The notes under the pieces were generated by a model. The model saw only the letters and a list, made by a program, of their open reading frames with translations, was not told the origin of the DNA and searched no databases. The position numbers were made by a program, and so were the translations under genes. This document shows, piece after piece, positions 46,221 through 56,053 of a stretch of DNA of 64,000 nucleotides (position 1 is the first letter of the stretch; every line of letters starts with the position of its first letter). Source of the DNA: Roseiarcus sp963770275 (GTDB taxonomy: Bacteria; Pseudomonadota; Alphaproteobacteria; Rhizobiales; Beijerinckiaceae); the NCBI GenBank assembly GCA_963770275.1, contig CAVYPD010000026.1, forward strand, positions 1 to 64,000, given 5' to 3'.

Positions 46221-47238
46221 CTATTCCGCGGCTTGCGACAGCTTGTCGCCGTAGCGACGGGAAGGTTTCGGGAAGCCGTAGGCGGTTCCATCCTTGTGAA
46301 CGACCTCGTCCTCCCAAGGCAGGCGATAGCGGCCGGCGACGAGGTCCTGCATGAAGGTGTAGGGGCAATCGCCGGCGCCGCCCGCGACCGCGGTGAGGCC
46401 GCGATGGCCGAGCTGATAGATGTTGTTCTCGCACCGCCCAGTGCTTGCGCGCCTCGCGAATGAGGTCCGGCCTCAGCTCCGCGGTGATGATCTCGTCGGC
46501 GCGTCCCGTCGTTCCTTCGGCGAGGATCGAGCCGTCGAAATTGACGATCATGCCTTCGCCCATCGAGTCGAAGTCGCCGTCCGAGCCGCACATGCAGACA
46601 TTGGCGGTCGCCATCAGGTTCTGGAAGCTGTTGGCCTGGTTGGTGAAGCGCCAGGCGGCGCGGATCGGCGCTGTGTAGCCCGCTGTGCGGATCATGATTT
46701 CGGCGCCCTTGTAGGCGCATTCGCGCGCCATCTCGGGAAACATGCCGTCGTGGCAGATGATGAGCGCGAGCTTCGCGCCCTTCGGACCGTCGCAGACGGG
46801 GATGCCGATATCGCCAGGCTCCCACGGCTCGACCGGGGTCCAGGGATGCATCTTGCGATAGTAGAGCTTGAGCGCTCCCGTGTCGTCGATGATGACGCCC
46901 GAATTATAAGGGTTCCCGTGCGGGTTGAACTCCATGATGGAGAAGCAGCCCCAGATGCGGTTGTCGCGGCAGGCTTGCTTGAACGCGGCGATCTCCGGCC
47001 CGTCGAGCGAGCACATGATCGCCGGATTCATGTCCATCGACAGGCCATGCAGCGAATATTCGGGGAAGACGACGAGATCCATCGTCGCCATGTTGCGGCG
47101 CGCCTTGCCGACCGTCGCCACGATCTTTTGCGTCTGCGCGGCGAGGTCCGCGGGCGTGACGACGACGGGCAACTGCAGTTGCACGACGCCGACAACGACG
47201 CCGTTTGGAGACTTGTTGAGACCGCCGAGTCCGTTCAT
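46221..47238 (-). CDS. Formamidase (nitrilase superfamily, AmiF type), one frame break
   Basis: About 338 residues; start MNGLGGLNKSPNGVVVGVVQ with AGGAGGAG upstream. Nitrilase-fold catalytic residues: Glu in VVFPEYSLHG, Lys in YYRKMHPWTPVEPWEPGD and Cys in LALIICHDGMFPE (about residue 166), as in formamidase AmiF, which splits formamide to formate and ammonia. AGYTAPIRAAWRFTNQANSF and CGSDGDFDSMGEGMIVNFDG also match. One-base break near 46435; the end reads YGFPKPSRRYGDKLSQAAE at 46221. It lies between permease and biuret hydrolase inside the importer operon. Confidence 0.87.
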
Positions 47239-47272
47239 CGCTCCTCCTGTCGTTCGCAGATCCGCCGGCCGC

Positions 47273-48189
47273 CTACTTCGCCATCGACAATTCGCCGGCA
47301 TGTCGCGCGCCGAGTGCTTGGCGCTCGAGGTCGCGATCATGATGACGAGCGTGAGGATGTAGGGGGCGGCGTTGAAGAAGTAGTAGCCCTGGGTGATCCC
47401 GATCGACTGCAGCGAAGGCCCAAGCGCGCCTGCCGCGCCGAACAGAAGCGCCGCGGCGATGCAGCGCAGCGGATCCCAGCGGGCGAAGATGACGAGCGCC
47501 ACCGCCATCAGGCCCTGGCCCGACGAGAGGCCCTGGTTCCACGAGCCCGGATAGGAGAGCGACAGGAACGCGCCGCCGACGCCCGCGAGAAACCCGCCAA
47601 CCGTCGTCGTCAGGAGCCGCACCAGGTTGACGGAAATGCCCATGGCGCGCGCTGCCGCGGCGCTGTCGCCCACCGTCCGCACGACCAGGCCCCAGCGCGT
47701 GTTGCGGAAGGACCAGGCCATCAGCGCTGCGAGCACGATGCCGATGAAGAAGAGCGGGTTGACTTGCAAGGCGCTCTTCAAGCTCGCGCTGTCGCTCCAG
47801 AAGCCGAGCGAGATCGAGCCCAGCCGCGGCGCCGTCGGCTGGATGTAGGGCTTGCCGAAGAAGAAGGCGACGCCGACGCCGAACAGCATCATGGCGATGC
47901 CGACCGCGACGTCGTTGACCCGCGGAAGGCCGCAGATCGAGCCGTGCATCGCGCCGAGCGCGGAGCCCGCCAAGCCCGCCGCAAAGACGCCGACCCACGG
48001 ATTGCCGCTATGATAGGATGCGGCGTAGCCCACCATGGCGCCGAGCACCAGCGTACCCTCGAGCCCGAGGTTGACCCGTCCTGATTTCTCCGTGAGGCAC
48101 TCGCCGAGCGCGACGAACATGAATGGCGTCGAGACGCGGATCGCGCCGCCCAGCATGGCGATCAGGACCGTGAGGATGTCGCCGCTCAT
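47273..48189 (-). CDS. BMP-type ABC transporter permease 2 (simple-sugar/nucleoside family)
   Basis: About 305 residues; hydrophobic throughout. Family blocks: FVALGECLTEKSGRVNLGLE (start), VNDVAVGIAMMLFGVGVAFF, LVVRTVGDSAAAARAMGISV (cytoplasmic loop touching the ATPase) and LFGAAGALGPSLQSIGI. A one-base change near 47300 makes the formal frame run on into the formamidase gene; the natural end is ARHAGELSMAK at 47273. The start overlaps the preceding permease stop (ATGA). Confidence 0.85.
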
Positions 48190-49326
48190 GTTCGGTCATT
48201 CCCGGCGCGCGGCTTGAAGATCGAGAACCGGCCGTAGAGCGTCTCGGAGGTCAGCAGCACAACGAAGATCAGGCCCTCGAGAACCTGCACGGTCGCGTCG
48301 GGGAGACCCATGCGCCGCTGGATGAGACCGCCGGCGGCGACGATGCCGCCAAACAGGATCGCGACCGGCGGAATGACGAGCGGATTGTGCCGAGCCAGGA
48401 ACGAGACGAGAATGCCGGTGAAGCCATAGCCGGCCGCGAGCGAAGCGTTCGCGCGGCCCTGGATCGCCGCCACTTCGAAGAAGCCGGCGAGCCCGGCGCA
48501 GGCGCCGGCGATAGCGCGAACAAGCGACGATGAGCCGCCCGACCGGCAATCCTTGCGCGAGCGCTGCGCGGAAATTGCCGCCCGTGACCCGCGCGGCGAA
48601 GCCGAAGGTCGTCCGCTCGAGGAGGAAATAGAGCGCGATGCAGAGCAGGATGCCGACCGCGAAGCCCCAATGGACGTCGGTGCCTGGAATTTTGCCGACC
48701 ATATAGGCGTCGCCGAGCGGCTTGGTCGACGGCTTGTTGGGGTTCGAGACGTCGCGCAGCACGCCCTCGACGAAGAAGTTCATGATCGCGATGCCGATGT
48801 AGGTCAGCAGCAGCGACGAGATCGTCTCGTTGACGCCGCGCGCGTAGCGCAGGAAGCCGGCGAGCCCGACCCAGAAGGCGCCGACGATCATGGCGAATGC
48901 GACCATGATCGGGAGCGTGAGGAGCGGCGGCACAACGCCGATCATCGGGATCGCGACGGCCGCGGCCACGAAGCCGCCAAGCACGAGCGCGCCCTCGCCG
49001 CCGATCATGATGAGACCGATGCGCGCAGGGATCGCCACCGCGAGCGCCGTCAGAATGAGCGGGGCCGAGCGCTGCAGCGTGTTCTGGAAGGAGAAGGCCG
49101 TGCCAAAGCCGCCTCGCCAGACATAAGAGACGAAATCGACCGGCGACTTGCCGATCGCCAGGAGAAAGAGGGCGAACAGCGCCGCCGCGATCGCAAGCGC
49201 AAGCAGCGGGATGGCGACATATTCCGAATTGACGCGCAGCTTCAGCGCAAGATCGGAGCCGGCCTTCCGCGACCCGGTTCCGATCAGGTCACGGGAGGCG
49301 CCGGTCGCCAGAGGCGCGTTCGACAT
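48186..49326 (-). CDS. BMP-type ABC transporter permease 1, one frame break
   Basis: About 380 residues. N-terminal cytoplasmic tail of some 40 residues, then YVAIPLLALAIAAALFALFL. The characteristic PARIGLIMIGGEGALVLGGF and ARGVNETISSLLLTYIGIAI and ERTTFGFAARVTGGNFRAAL loops follow. A one-base change near 48515 leads into IQGRANASLAAGYGFTGILV and the end KPRAGNDRT. It follows the binding-protein gene by 26 bases. Confidence 0.85.
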
Positions 49327-49352
49327 GAGGCTGTCTGCCTCTGCCGTGCTCG

Positions 49353-50471
49353 TTAAGTCGTCGAGCCCACGACTCCCTCGAGCAGATAGTCCATCTTGTC
49401 GAGGAACGGGTCGAGATTGTCGTAGGTCTTGTCGATCACGACCTTGCCCGTCTTGTTGTCCTTGAGCGGGCCGACATAGATCGGCTTCTTGGCCTTCAGG
49501 CCCTCGATCGCGGCGAGCGCCGCGGTCTTCGCCGGATCGGTCGCGCCGGCGCCGAATGGCGTATTCTGAACGAAGTCGACCTCATAACCCCCGGCGGTGA
49601 AGTTGGGCAGCGTCTTGCCTTCGGCGAGATCCGAGGCGTAGCCCTTGTAGATCGTCGCCCACTTGTACTCCGCGCCGGTGATGAAGCCCTTGGGCGCGAG
49701 CGGCGCCTGGCTCGCATTGTGGCCGCAGGTCTTGACGCCGCGCTTCTCCGCCGTCTCGATGACCACCTTCGGTCCGTCGACGTGGCAAGTGATGACGTCG
49801 CAGCCGGCGTCGACGAGGGCGTTCGCCGCTTCCGCCTCGCGGACGGGCAGCGACCAGTCGCCGGTGAAGATCACCTGCACGGTCGCGTTCGGATTGACCG
49901 AGCGTGCGCCGAGCAGGACCGAATTGATGTTGCTCAGCACGATCGCAATCGGCTTGGCGGCCACGAAGCCGAGCTTGTTCGACTTGGTCGAGAGGCCAGC
50001 GGCGACGCCGTCCACGTAATGCGCCTGATTGAGGTAGCCGAAATAGGAGCCGGCGTTTTTCGGATCCTTGTCCTTGTTCCAGAGCGGCGCGGCGTGACGG
50101 AACTCGACATCGGGATATTTCTTGGCGAGGTCGATCACGAAGGGGCTGTAGTAGCCGAAGGAGGTCGCCAGGATGAGGCCGGCGCCGTCGAGGTTGATCA
50201 TCGATTCCATCGACTTCGAGACCGCGTCGGTCTCGGGCACGTTCTCTTCCTCGACCACCTTCACGCCCGGCACTTCCGCGAGCGACTTGATCGCCACCGC
50301 ATGCGCCTGGTTCCAGCCGAAGTCGTCGCGCGCGCCGACATAGACCACGCCGACTGTGAGGTCCTTGGCGGCGAACGCTCGACTGACGGAGCCCAGATTC
50401 AGCGAAGCGCCGGCCAGGCCGAAAGCGGTCGTCTTCAGGAGAGAACGTCTGGAAATCGTGAGTGCGGTCAT
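49353..50471 (-). CDS. BMP family ABC transporter substrate-binding protein
   Basis: 372 residues from ATG 50471, intact. Signal with twin arginines (ISRRSLLKTTAFGLAG) and cleavage after SRAFA suggests Tat export. Mature BMP-family pattern: DLTVGVVYVGARDDFGWNQA, LDGAGLILATSFGYYSPFVI, VEFRHAAPLWN, LGFVAAKPIAIVLSNINSVL and CDVITCHVDGPKVVIETAEK. BMP proteins bind purines, nucleosides or related N-compounds. With formamidase and biuret hydrolase in the same operon a urea- or amide-like nitrogenous ligand is plausible. Confidence 0.88.
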   Translation of the reverse strand: MTALTISRRSLLKTTAFGLAGASLNLGSVSRAFAAKDLTVGVVYVGARDDFGWNQAHAVAIKSLAEVPGVKVVEEENVPETDAVSKSMESMINLDGAGLILATSFGYYSPFVIDLAKKYPDVEFRHAAPLWNKDKDPKNAGSYFGYLNQAHYVDGVAAGLSTKSNKLGFVAAKPIAIVLSNINSVLLGARSVNPNATVQVIFTGDWSLPVREAEAANALVDAGCDVITCHVDGPKVVIETAEKRGVKTCGHNASQAPLAPKGFITGAEYKWATIYKGYASDLAEGKTLPNFTAGGYEVDFVQNTPFGAGATDPAKTAALAAIEGLKAKKPIYVGPLKDNKTGKVVIDKTYDNLDPFLDKMDYLLEGVVGSTT

Positions 50472-50700
50472 CGTGATCCTCGGGCGGGCAGCGCTGCGCA
50501 GGCAGGGCCTGCGGCTACTCAAGTTAACGGCAGCAAAGACCGTGCCGACCCTGAAAGCTCACGAGCGCGCAGCGTGGTTTAGCCTCATTCTTTGGCGCCC
50601 CGCCTGATTGTTAGTCGCGGCGCGCCTCATTTTAATCGGTCGGCCCGTGAGAGAGCCCCGTAGCCGAGCGTTCGGGAAGGCTTCGCCTGCCCCAGTCCGT

Positions 50701-51508
50701 TCAGCCCAGACAAACGGCCAGCAGCGCGGAAGTCGGGTCCGTCAGTCCGTCAATGATGTCAAAGTGATGCCTGCCGCTTTCCGGCGTCCACGGGCACGAC
50801 CAGGCTTCGGACAGAAGTCGAGCTTGCCAAAGAAAAGCCGGCCGTTCCTGCGCGCCGACCCAGACATGGGCCTCGACGCCGGGACGCAGCGTGAGCAGGG
50901 CAGGGCTCTCCTGCGCAATCTCCGCCGCATCGAGACGCAGGTTGTCGTTCATGGCGGTGAGAGACGAGCGGCTCCAGATCGGTAAGCGGCGAAATCGGTA
51001 CGACCCGCTTGACAGGCGCCGACAGGGTCACATCGGCGCAACCCATTCGCGCGCTCAGGTGACCGCCCGCGGAATGGCCGGTGACGACGACCGGACCCGC
51101 GACGAAACCCGCAGCGACCTCGACAGCGCGCGCGATCTCCTGGGTCATCGCGCTTATCCGGGCTTCGGGCGCGAGCGTGTACGATGGAATGGCGCAGGCC
51201 CATCCGCGCGCCACGGCGCCTGCGGCCAGATGCGACCACAGATCGCGATCGAACCTCAGCCAATAGCCGCCATGGACGAACACCAGAAGGCCAAGCGGCG
51301 CGGCCTCGGGCAGAAAGAGATCGAGAGCGTTGCGCGGTTTGGGACCATAAGGGATGGCGGTCCGCGCTCGTTGACCGAGCGCGGCGCGAAAAGCCGCAGC
51401 CTCCTGCGCCCAACGAGGCGGAAATGTTTCGGCGCCCGGAATGAAGGGGCCGTTTGCATAGGCGCGGTCGTAGTCCACTCGGGTGTCCCGTATTGGAGGC
51501 GATCTCAC
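50701..51508 (-). CDS. Arylformamidase-like alpha/beta hydrolase, one frame break
   Basis: About 268 residues from GTG 51508 (overlapping the MarR stop) or a later GTG before DYDRAY. The oxyanion motif HGGYW in LVFVHGGYWLRFDRDLW, the nucleophile elbow GHSAGGHLSARM and the C-terminal His in SGRHHFDIIDGL are those of kynurenine formamidase-like esterases, which remove formyl groups from aryl amines. A one-base break near 50960 separates LTDLEPL from NDNLRLDAAEIAQESPALLT. Together with the CoA ligase next door, formyl-anthranilate-like substrates are conceivable (inference). Confidence 0.78.
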
Positions 51509-52015
51509 GATGCTGTGAGATTGTCGGCGATCCTTTTCAACCGATCTCGCAGAGCCCCTATCTCCGCGGAAGAGAAGCCGGTCAAGGCCCGATCTGTTTC
51601 CGCCAGGGTCAGCGGCAGGATGCGCGCAAACATTCGTCGACCTTTGGGCGTGAGTGAGATCACCAGGCTGCGACGGTCGCTCTCCCGTTCTTGACGGGCG
51701 ACGAAGCCGCGCCTCTTCCATCAGTCCAAGCGTGCGCGTGAGCGTGGTGCGGTCCACGGACGTCAGATCGGCAAGCTGGCCCATCGTCGCGCCGGAATGC
51801 TCCTGCAGCACGGCGAGCACGCGCCAACGGGGGTAGTCGAGGCCGTAGCGACGCAGCTGCGCATTGATCGCCCGCGTGCGTCGCGCGAGGATCTGGCTGA
51901 AATAGAAGAAGAGATGATCCTCAAGCTTGAAAGCCCGGGTCGCCCCTGCTTTGCGCGCGCGCTCCAGCAATCGTCCTCCGCAGCCACCGGTCGGCCCAAT
52001 TAGGTTGACTTGCAC
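51505..52015 (-). CDS. MarR family transcriptional regulator, one frame break
   Basis: About 169 residues. Winged-helix core: LRRYGLDYPRWRVLAVLQEH, TMGQLADLTSVDRTTLTRTL, LGLMEEA; after a one-base break near 51715 come RQERESDRRSLVISLTPKGR and the dimerisation helix ending NLTAS. The N-terminal part before FKLEDHLFFYF is atypical and the true start may be internal. It diverges from the cupin/FAD monooxygenase genes; the 107-base gap contains TTGACT at the MarR side and is the likely operator region. MarR proteins often respond to aromatic ligands or their CoA esters. Confidence 0.8.
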
Positions 52016-52122
52016 ATATTATGCGCCACTATGCCGCGATAGCAATCGGCGGAAGACCGGAATGTGAGTGTGCGCGCTCCGACGCCGCTCGCAAATCAAC
52101 AAACGTGAGGAAGGACACGAAC

Positions 52123-52596
52123 ATGTCATTGGCTCCTGGAATCACCAAGGCTGGCGACGGACTCGACAACATCGCCTGGAACATTCTCGGCCAGACCTAC
52201 GTGCCCAAGGCCGTGTCCGAGGGCTCGTTCGCCTGGCACGCGACCCTTCCGCCGGACACGTTCGTGCCCCCTCATATCCATCCGACGCAGGATGAGTTCA
52301 TCTACATGTTCGAGGGCCAGTTCGAACTGATGATCGATGGTCGCACGGTCTTCGCCAATCCCGGCGATCTCGTGCGCATGCCGATGGGGCTGCCGCATGC
52401 GATCTACAACAAGTCGGGCCGCACGGTGAAATGCCTGTTCTGGGTCGCGCCAACGCGTCGGCTCTATGACCTCTTCTGGGGCATCCACAACATGGCCGAG
52501 CAGACGCCGGCCGAGGTCGTCGCGCTGTCCGCCAAGCACGAAGTCGACTTCTTGCCCGCCGCCCGAAGAGGCGAAGTGAGCTTGCGCCGAAAGTAG
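52123..52596 (+). CDS. Cupin domain protein
   Basis: 157 residues, start MSLAPGITKAGDGLDNIAWN behind GAGGAAGG. Single cupin barrel: PPHIHPTQDEFIYMFEGQFE holds the His-x-His-x-Glu metal motif (motif 1) and GDLVRMPMGLPHAIYNKSG the second-motif His. Probably a small metal-dependent dioxygenase, hydrolase or isomerase of the same pathway as the FAD monooxygenase 11 bases downstream. Confidence 0.82.
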   Translation: MSLAPGITKAGDGLDNIAWNILGQTYVPKAVSEGSFAWHATLPPDTFVPPHIHPTQDEFIYMFEGQFELMIDGRTVFANPGDLVRMPMGLPHAIYNKSGRTVKCLFWVAPTRRLYDLFWGIHNMAEQTPAEVVALSAKHEVDFLPAARRGEVSLRRK

Positions 52597-52607
52597 AGGG
52601 CAGACCC

Positions 52608-53849
52608 ATGAAAGTGCTCATTGCGGGTGCGGGCCTCGGCGGACTGACGCTCGCGCTCATGCTTCATCGGCGGGGCGTCGAAAGCGTCATTTTCGAACAA
52701 GCCTCCGAGATCCGTGAGGTCGGCGTCGGCATCAACATTCTCCCGCACGCCATCAAGGAGCTCGCTGCGCTCGATCTCTTGCCGAAGCTCGACGCCGTCG
52801 GCATCCGCACCAAGGAACTTCACTACGTCAGCCGGCTTGGCCAGAAGGTGTGGTCCGAACTGCGTGGCGTCGACGCCGGTTTCGACTATCCGCAGTTCTC
52901 GATCCATCGCGGCCGTCTGCAGAAGGCGATCCACGACGAAGTCATCGCCAAACTCGGTTCGGGCGCGGTGCGCACCGGCCTCAGGCTGCAGGGTTTCATG
53001 CAGGACGAGAGCGGGGTGGTTGCGCACTTCACCGACGCGAAGTCGGGAGTGAGCAGCGAGACTGTGCGCGCGGACGTCCTTGTTGGCGCGGACGGCATCC
53101 ACTCCGTCGTCCGTCGCCATTTCCAGCCCAAGCAGGGTCGCCCGAAATGGCAGGGGCTGATGCTCTGGCGCGGCGCCGCGGAATGGCCGAAGTTCCTGAC
53201 CGGCGGCTCGATGTATATCGCTGGCGGCATGAGCGCGAAGATCGCGCTCTATCCGATCGCGCCAGGTTCGACGCCCGACACGCGCCTTACCAACTGGGCG
53301 ATCGTCTCGCGCATCGCCGACGGGGAGATCACGCCCGCGCCGATCAATTCCTGGTCGCGAATGGGGCGCATGGATGAGGTGATTCCTTATGCCAGGCGCT
53401 TCAACGTTCCGGACGTCGATGTCGAGGCGCTGGTTCGCTCGACTTCGGTCTGCTGGGAATACCCGATGTGCGACCGCGACCCGTTGCCGCATTGGAGCTA
53501 CGGCCGCGTCACGCTGCTCGGCGACGCCGCTCATCCGATGTACCCGGTTGGCTCGAACGGCGCGGCGCAGGCGATCCTCGACGCGCGCTCTCTCGCCGAT
53601 TGGCTTCGGAAGGCCGACCACCCGATGCAAGCTTTGCATGAGTACGAACGCGACCGCCTTCCCAAGACCGCGGAGATCGTGCGCCTGAACCGCAAAGGCG
53701 GCCCGGAGCGTGTGATCGACGAAGTCGAGAAACTCGCCCCGGCGGGCTTTGAATCCGTCGAGCGTGTCCTGAGCCATTCCGAGCGTGAGGCGATCGTCAA
53801 GGGCTACGCGAACACAGCCGGCTTCACCCAGAGCCAAGTCAACAAGTGA
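52608..53849 (+). CDS. FAD-dependent aromatic-type monooxygenase
   Basis: 413 residues, intact. Class A flavoprotein hydroxylase: FAD Rossmann motif VLIAGAGLGGLTLALMLHRR, second motif VLVGADGIHSVVRRHF (DG type, about residue 155) and the ribityl-binding VTLLGDAAHPMYPVGSNGAA (GD motif, about residue 305). The IREVGVGINILPHAIKELAA region resembles phenazine/salicylate-type hydroxylases. NAD(P)H-dependent hydroxylation of an aromatic ring is the likely reaction. Paired with the cupin gene; convergent with the CoA ligase. Confidence 0.88.
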   Translation: MKVLIAGAGLGGLTLALMLHRRGVESVIFEQASEIREVGVGINILPHAIKELAALDLLPKLDAVGIRTKELHYVSRLGQKVWSELRGVDAGFDYPQFSIHRGRLQKAIHDEVIAKLGSGAVRTGLRLQGFMQDESGVVAHFTDAKSGVSSETVRADVLVGADGIHSVVRRHFQPKQGRPKWQGLMLWRGAAEWPKFLTGGSMYIAGGMSAKIALYPIAPGSTPDTRLTNWAIVSRIADGEITPAPINSWSRMGRMDEVIPYARRFNVPDVDVEALVRSTSVCWEYPMCDRDPLPHWSYGRVTLLGDAAHPMYPVGSNGAAQAILDARSLADWLRKADHPMQALHEYERDRLPKTAEIVRLNRKGGPERVIDEVEKLAPAGFESVERVLSHSEREAIVKGYANTAGFTQSQVNK

Positions 53850-53887
53850 GGACGCTACGCAGCGACAGCGCTGCAAAAGATTATCCG

Positions 53888-55508
53888 TCAAGAGAGCGAT
53901 CTTAGCTGGAAGCGCTGGATCTTGCCCGTCTGCGTTTTCGGCAAGGCCTCCACGAAGCGCACCGTGCGCGGATATTTGTAGGGCGCAATGGTCGCCTGAA
54001 CGTGGCTTTGCAGCCGCATCACGGTCGCCTTGTCGGGAGGAACGCCTGGCTTCAGCACGACGAAAGCGGCGACGATCTGGCCTCGCTCCTCGTCGGCAAG
54101 CCCGATCACCGCGCATTCGCTGACGCATTCGTGCGTCGAGAAGCGCCGCCTCCACCTCGGGGCCGGCGATGTTGTAGCCGGACGAGATGATCATGTCGTC
54201 GTTACGCGCGGCGAAGCGAAAATATCCATCCTCATCCTGGCTGAATGCGTCGCCGGTGACGTTCCAGCCGTTTTGCACGTATTCCTGCTGGCGGGCGTCG
54301 GCGAGATAGCGGCAGCCGGTCGGGCCCCGTACCGCAAGCCGCCCAACCGTTCCGCGCGGAACGTCCTTGAAATCCTTGTCGACGATCTTGGCTTCGTAGC
54401 CCGGGACGGGCTTTCCGGTCACGCCCGGTCTTCGGTCGTCAAGACGGCAGCCGATGAACACATGCAGCATTTCCGTCGAGCCTATGCCGTCGAGGATCGG
54501 CACGCCGGTGCGCTTCGTCCAGGCTTCGTAGACCGGAGCGGGAAGCGTCTCGCCGGCGGACACGGCGACGCGAAGCGAGGAGAGATCGGCGCCCTCGTCC
54601 ATCGCCGCGAGCATCGCGCGATAGGCCGTCGGCGCCGTGAAGCAGACCGTCGCCTTGTAGGCTTCGATGATCTTGACGAGGTTCGGCGGGGTTGCGCTTT
54701 CGATCAGCACGGCGGAGGCGCCGAAGCGCAAAGGGAAGACGGCGAGTCCGCCCAGCCCGAAGGTGAAGGCGATCGGAGGCGAACCGACGAACACATCCTC
54801 GGGCCGAACCTTCAGCACCTCCTTCGCATAGACGTCGGCGATGATGAGAATGTCGCGATGAAAGTGCATCGTCGCCTTCGGCGAGCCGGTTGTTCCGGAG
54901 GTGAATCCGAGCAACGCGACGTCATCGCGCCCTGTGGGCACGGCGGTCAATGTCACCGGCTTATTGAGAGCGAGGCGGTCGAGTTCGGCGTCGTGGTTGG
55001 CGGTGCCGTCGAAGCCGACGACGCTTTTGAGAAAGCCGCTCGTCTTGGCGCAGGCGACCAATTCGTCGAGGATGCGGGTGTCGCATAAAGCGAGGCCGAT
55101 CTCGGCCTTGTCGACGATCTTCGTCAGTTCTCCGGCGCGCAGCATCGGCATGGTGTTGACCACGACCGCGCCCGCCTTGGTCGCGGCGAGCCAGCAGGCG
55201 ATCATCGCGGGATTGTTCGCCGAGCGGATGAGCACGCGATTGCCGGGCTTGACGCCATAGTCCTCGATGAGCGCCCGGGCGAGACGATTGCTCCAGTCGG
55301 CGAGCTCTTTGTAAGTACGGCGCCGGCCATGGCCGACGAGCGCGGTGCGGTCGCCGAAGCCGCGCTCGACCATGCGATCGGTGAGCTCGACCGCGGCGTT
55401 CATGTGGTCCGGATAGTCGAGCCCGTCGAGCCGAAAGTCCGGCCATTGGTCGGGCGGAGGCAGATTGTCGCGCGCGAACGTGTCAGTGTGAGCGGTGGGA
55501 CCGAGCAT
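53888..55508 (-). CDS. 2-aminobenzoate-CoA-ligase-like AMP-forming acyl-CoA synthetase, one frame break
   Basis: About 540 residues. Starts MLGPTAHTDTFARDNLPPPD, typical of benzoate/2-aminobenzoate CoA ligases. ANL-family motifs: LLGFTSGTTGSPKATMHFHR (phosphate loop), ILDGIGSTEMLHVF, TGDAFSQDEDGYFRFAARND, MIISSGYNIAGPEVEAALL and the catalytic Lys in KTQTGKIQRFQL. One-base break near 54145 separates EAALL from CAVIGLADEERGQIVAAFVV. It would activate an aromatic acid with ATP and CoA. Convergent with the FAD monooxygenase gene, sharing the same neighbourhood. Confidence 0.83.
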
Positions 55509-55643
55509 GGGTTCGCTCCTCCGTTGGGCGCCGCTTCAGAAGCCCTTGCCCTCCGGACCTGTCAATCCGCGCGACTCTACGCTCCCCGCGTGCGGGCGTG
55601 GGTTCCTGCCTTCGGCATGCGGAGTTCTGCATAGGCCGATGGA

Positions 55644-55720
55644 AATAAAAGAGCATAAGCGAGAATAAAAGAGCGTAAACGCTAGTAAAATAGCTAGCGT
55701 TTACTAGCGTTTATTTTTTC
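55644..55720 (+). terminator. AT-rich direct repeats and strong hairpin with T-run
   Basis: Two near-copies of AATAAAAGAGCRTAARCG (55644 and about 55664) precede a perfect 14-bp inverted repeat, TAAACGCTAGTAAA (55676-55689) and TTTACTAGCGTTTA (55700-55713). It is followed by a run of T (55714-55719). On the plus strand this is an intrinsic-terminator layout; on the minus strand it lies about 170 bases upstream of the CoA ligase and could be its operator. The rest of 55509-56053 has no gene I can support. Confidence 0.55.
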
Positions 55721-56053
55721 AAATCGGGACTTTTCAATGGGTTACAGCGGATTCAAATAAAAAAATCGTCCTCGTTTTTCCGGGTGATCTGAAATGCATT
55801 AAACGCATGCCTCGCTTTTCTCGTTTGACCTCGCTCAGGGACCTAACCCGCAGATTCCCGGACAAGGGAAAATATAGCATGGATTTCGTGTTTCGAAAAG
55901 CAATTGATGCGGTTTCTATAATTGCGCCCCGGCCGCGTCCTTGCGCTCCCTCAACGGTCAAAGCGCACTGGCAGCGGGAACAGGGTCATAAAGCGCTTGG
56001 CGAGCGCTAATTGGTGGGAAGATCAGGGTGTGCGGAAGGTGGCGGCGACGAAG

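Noticed and set aside
46420..48084. Long plus-strand frame (554 residues)
   Set aside because: Antisense of the formamidase and permease genes, arginine/histidine-rich without family motifs; a GC-rich shadow frame.
46177..48189. 670-residue open frame joining permease and formamidase
   Set aside because: The permease has a natural end at 47273 in a neighbouring frame and formamidase has its own ribosome site and ATG (47238). The fusion arises from one frame change near 47300.
50759..52015. Apparent MarR-hydrolase fusion protein
   Set aside because: The linking stretch is out-of-frame MarR sequence; the real MarR ends at 51505 and the hydrolase starts by overlap there.
52464..55508. 1014-residue frame extending the CoA ligase to 52464
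   Set aside because: After the frame break near 54145 it only reads the antisense of the FAD monooxygenase and cupin genes; the true ligase end is at 53888.
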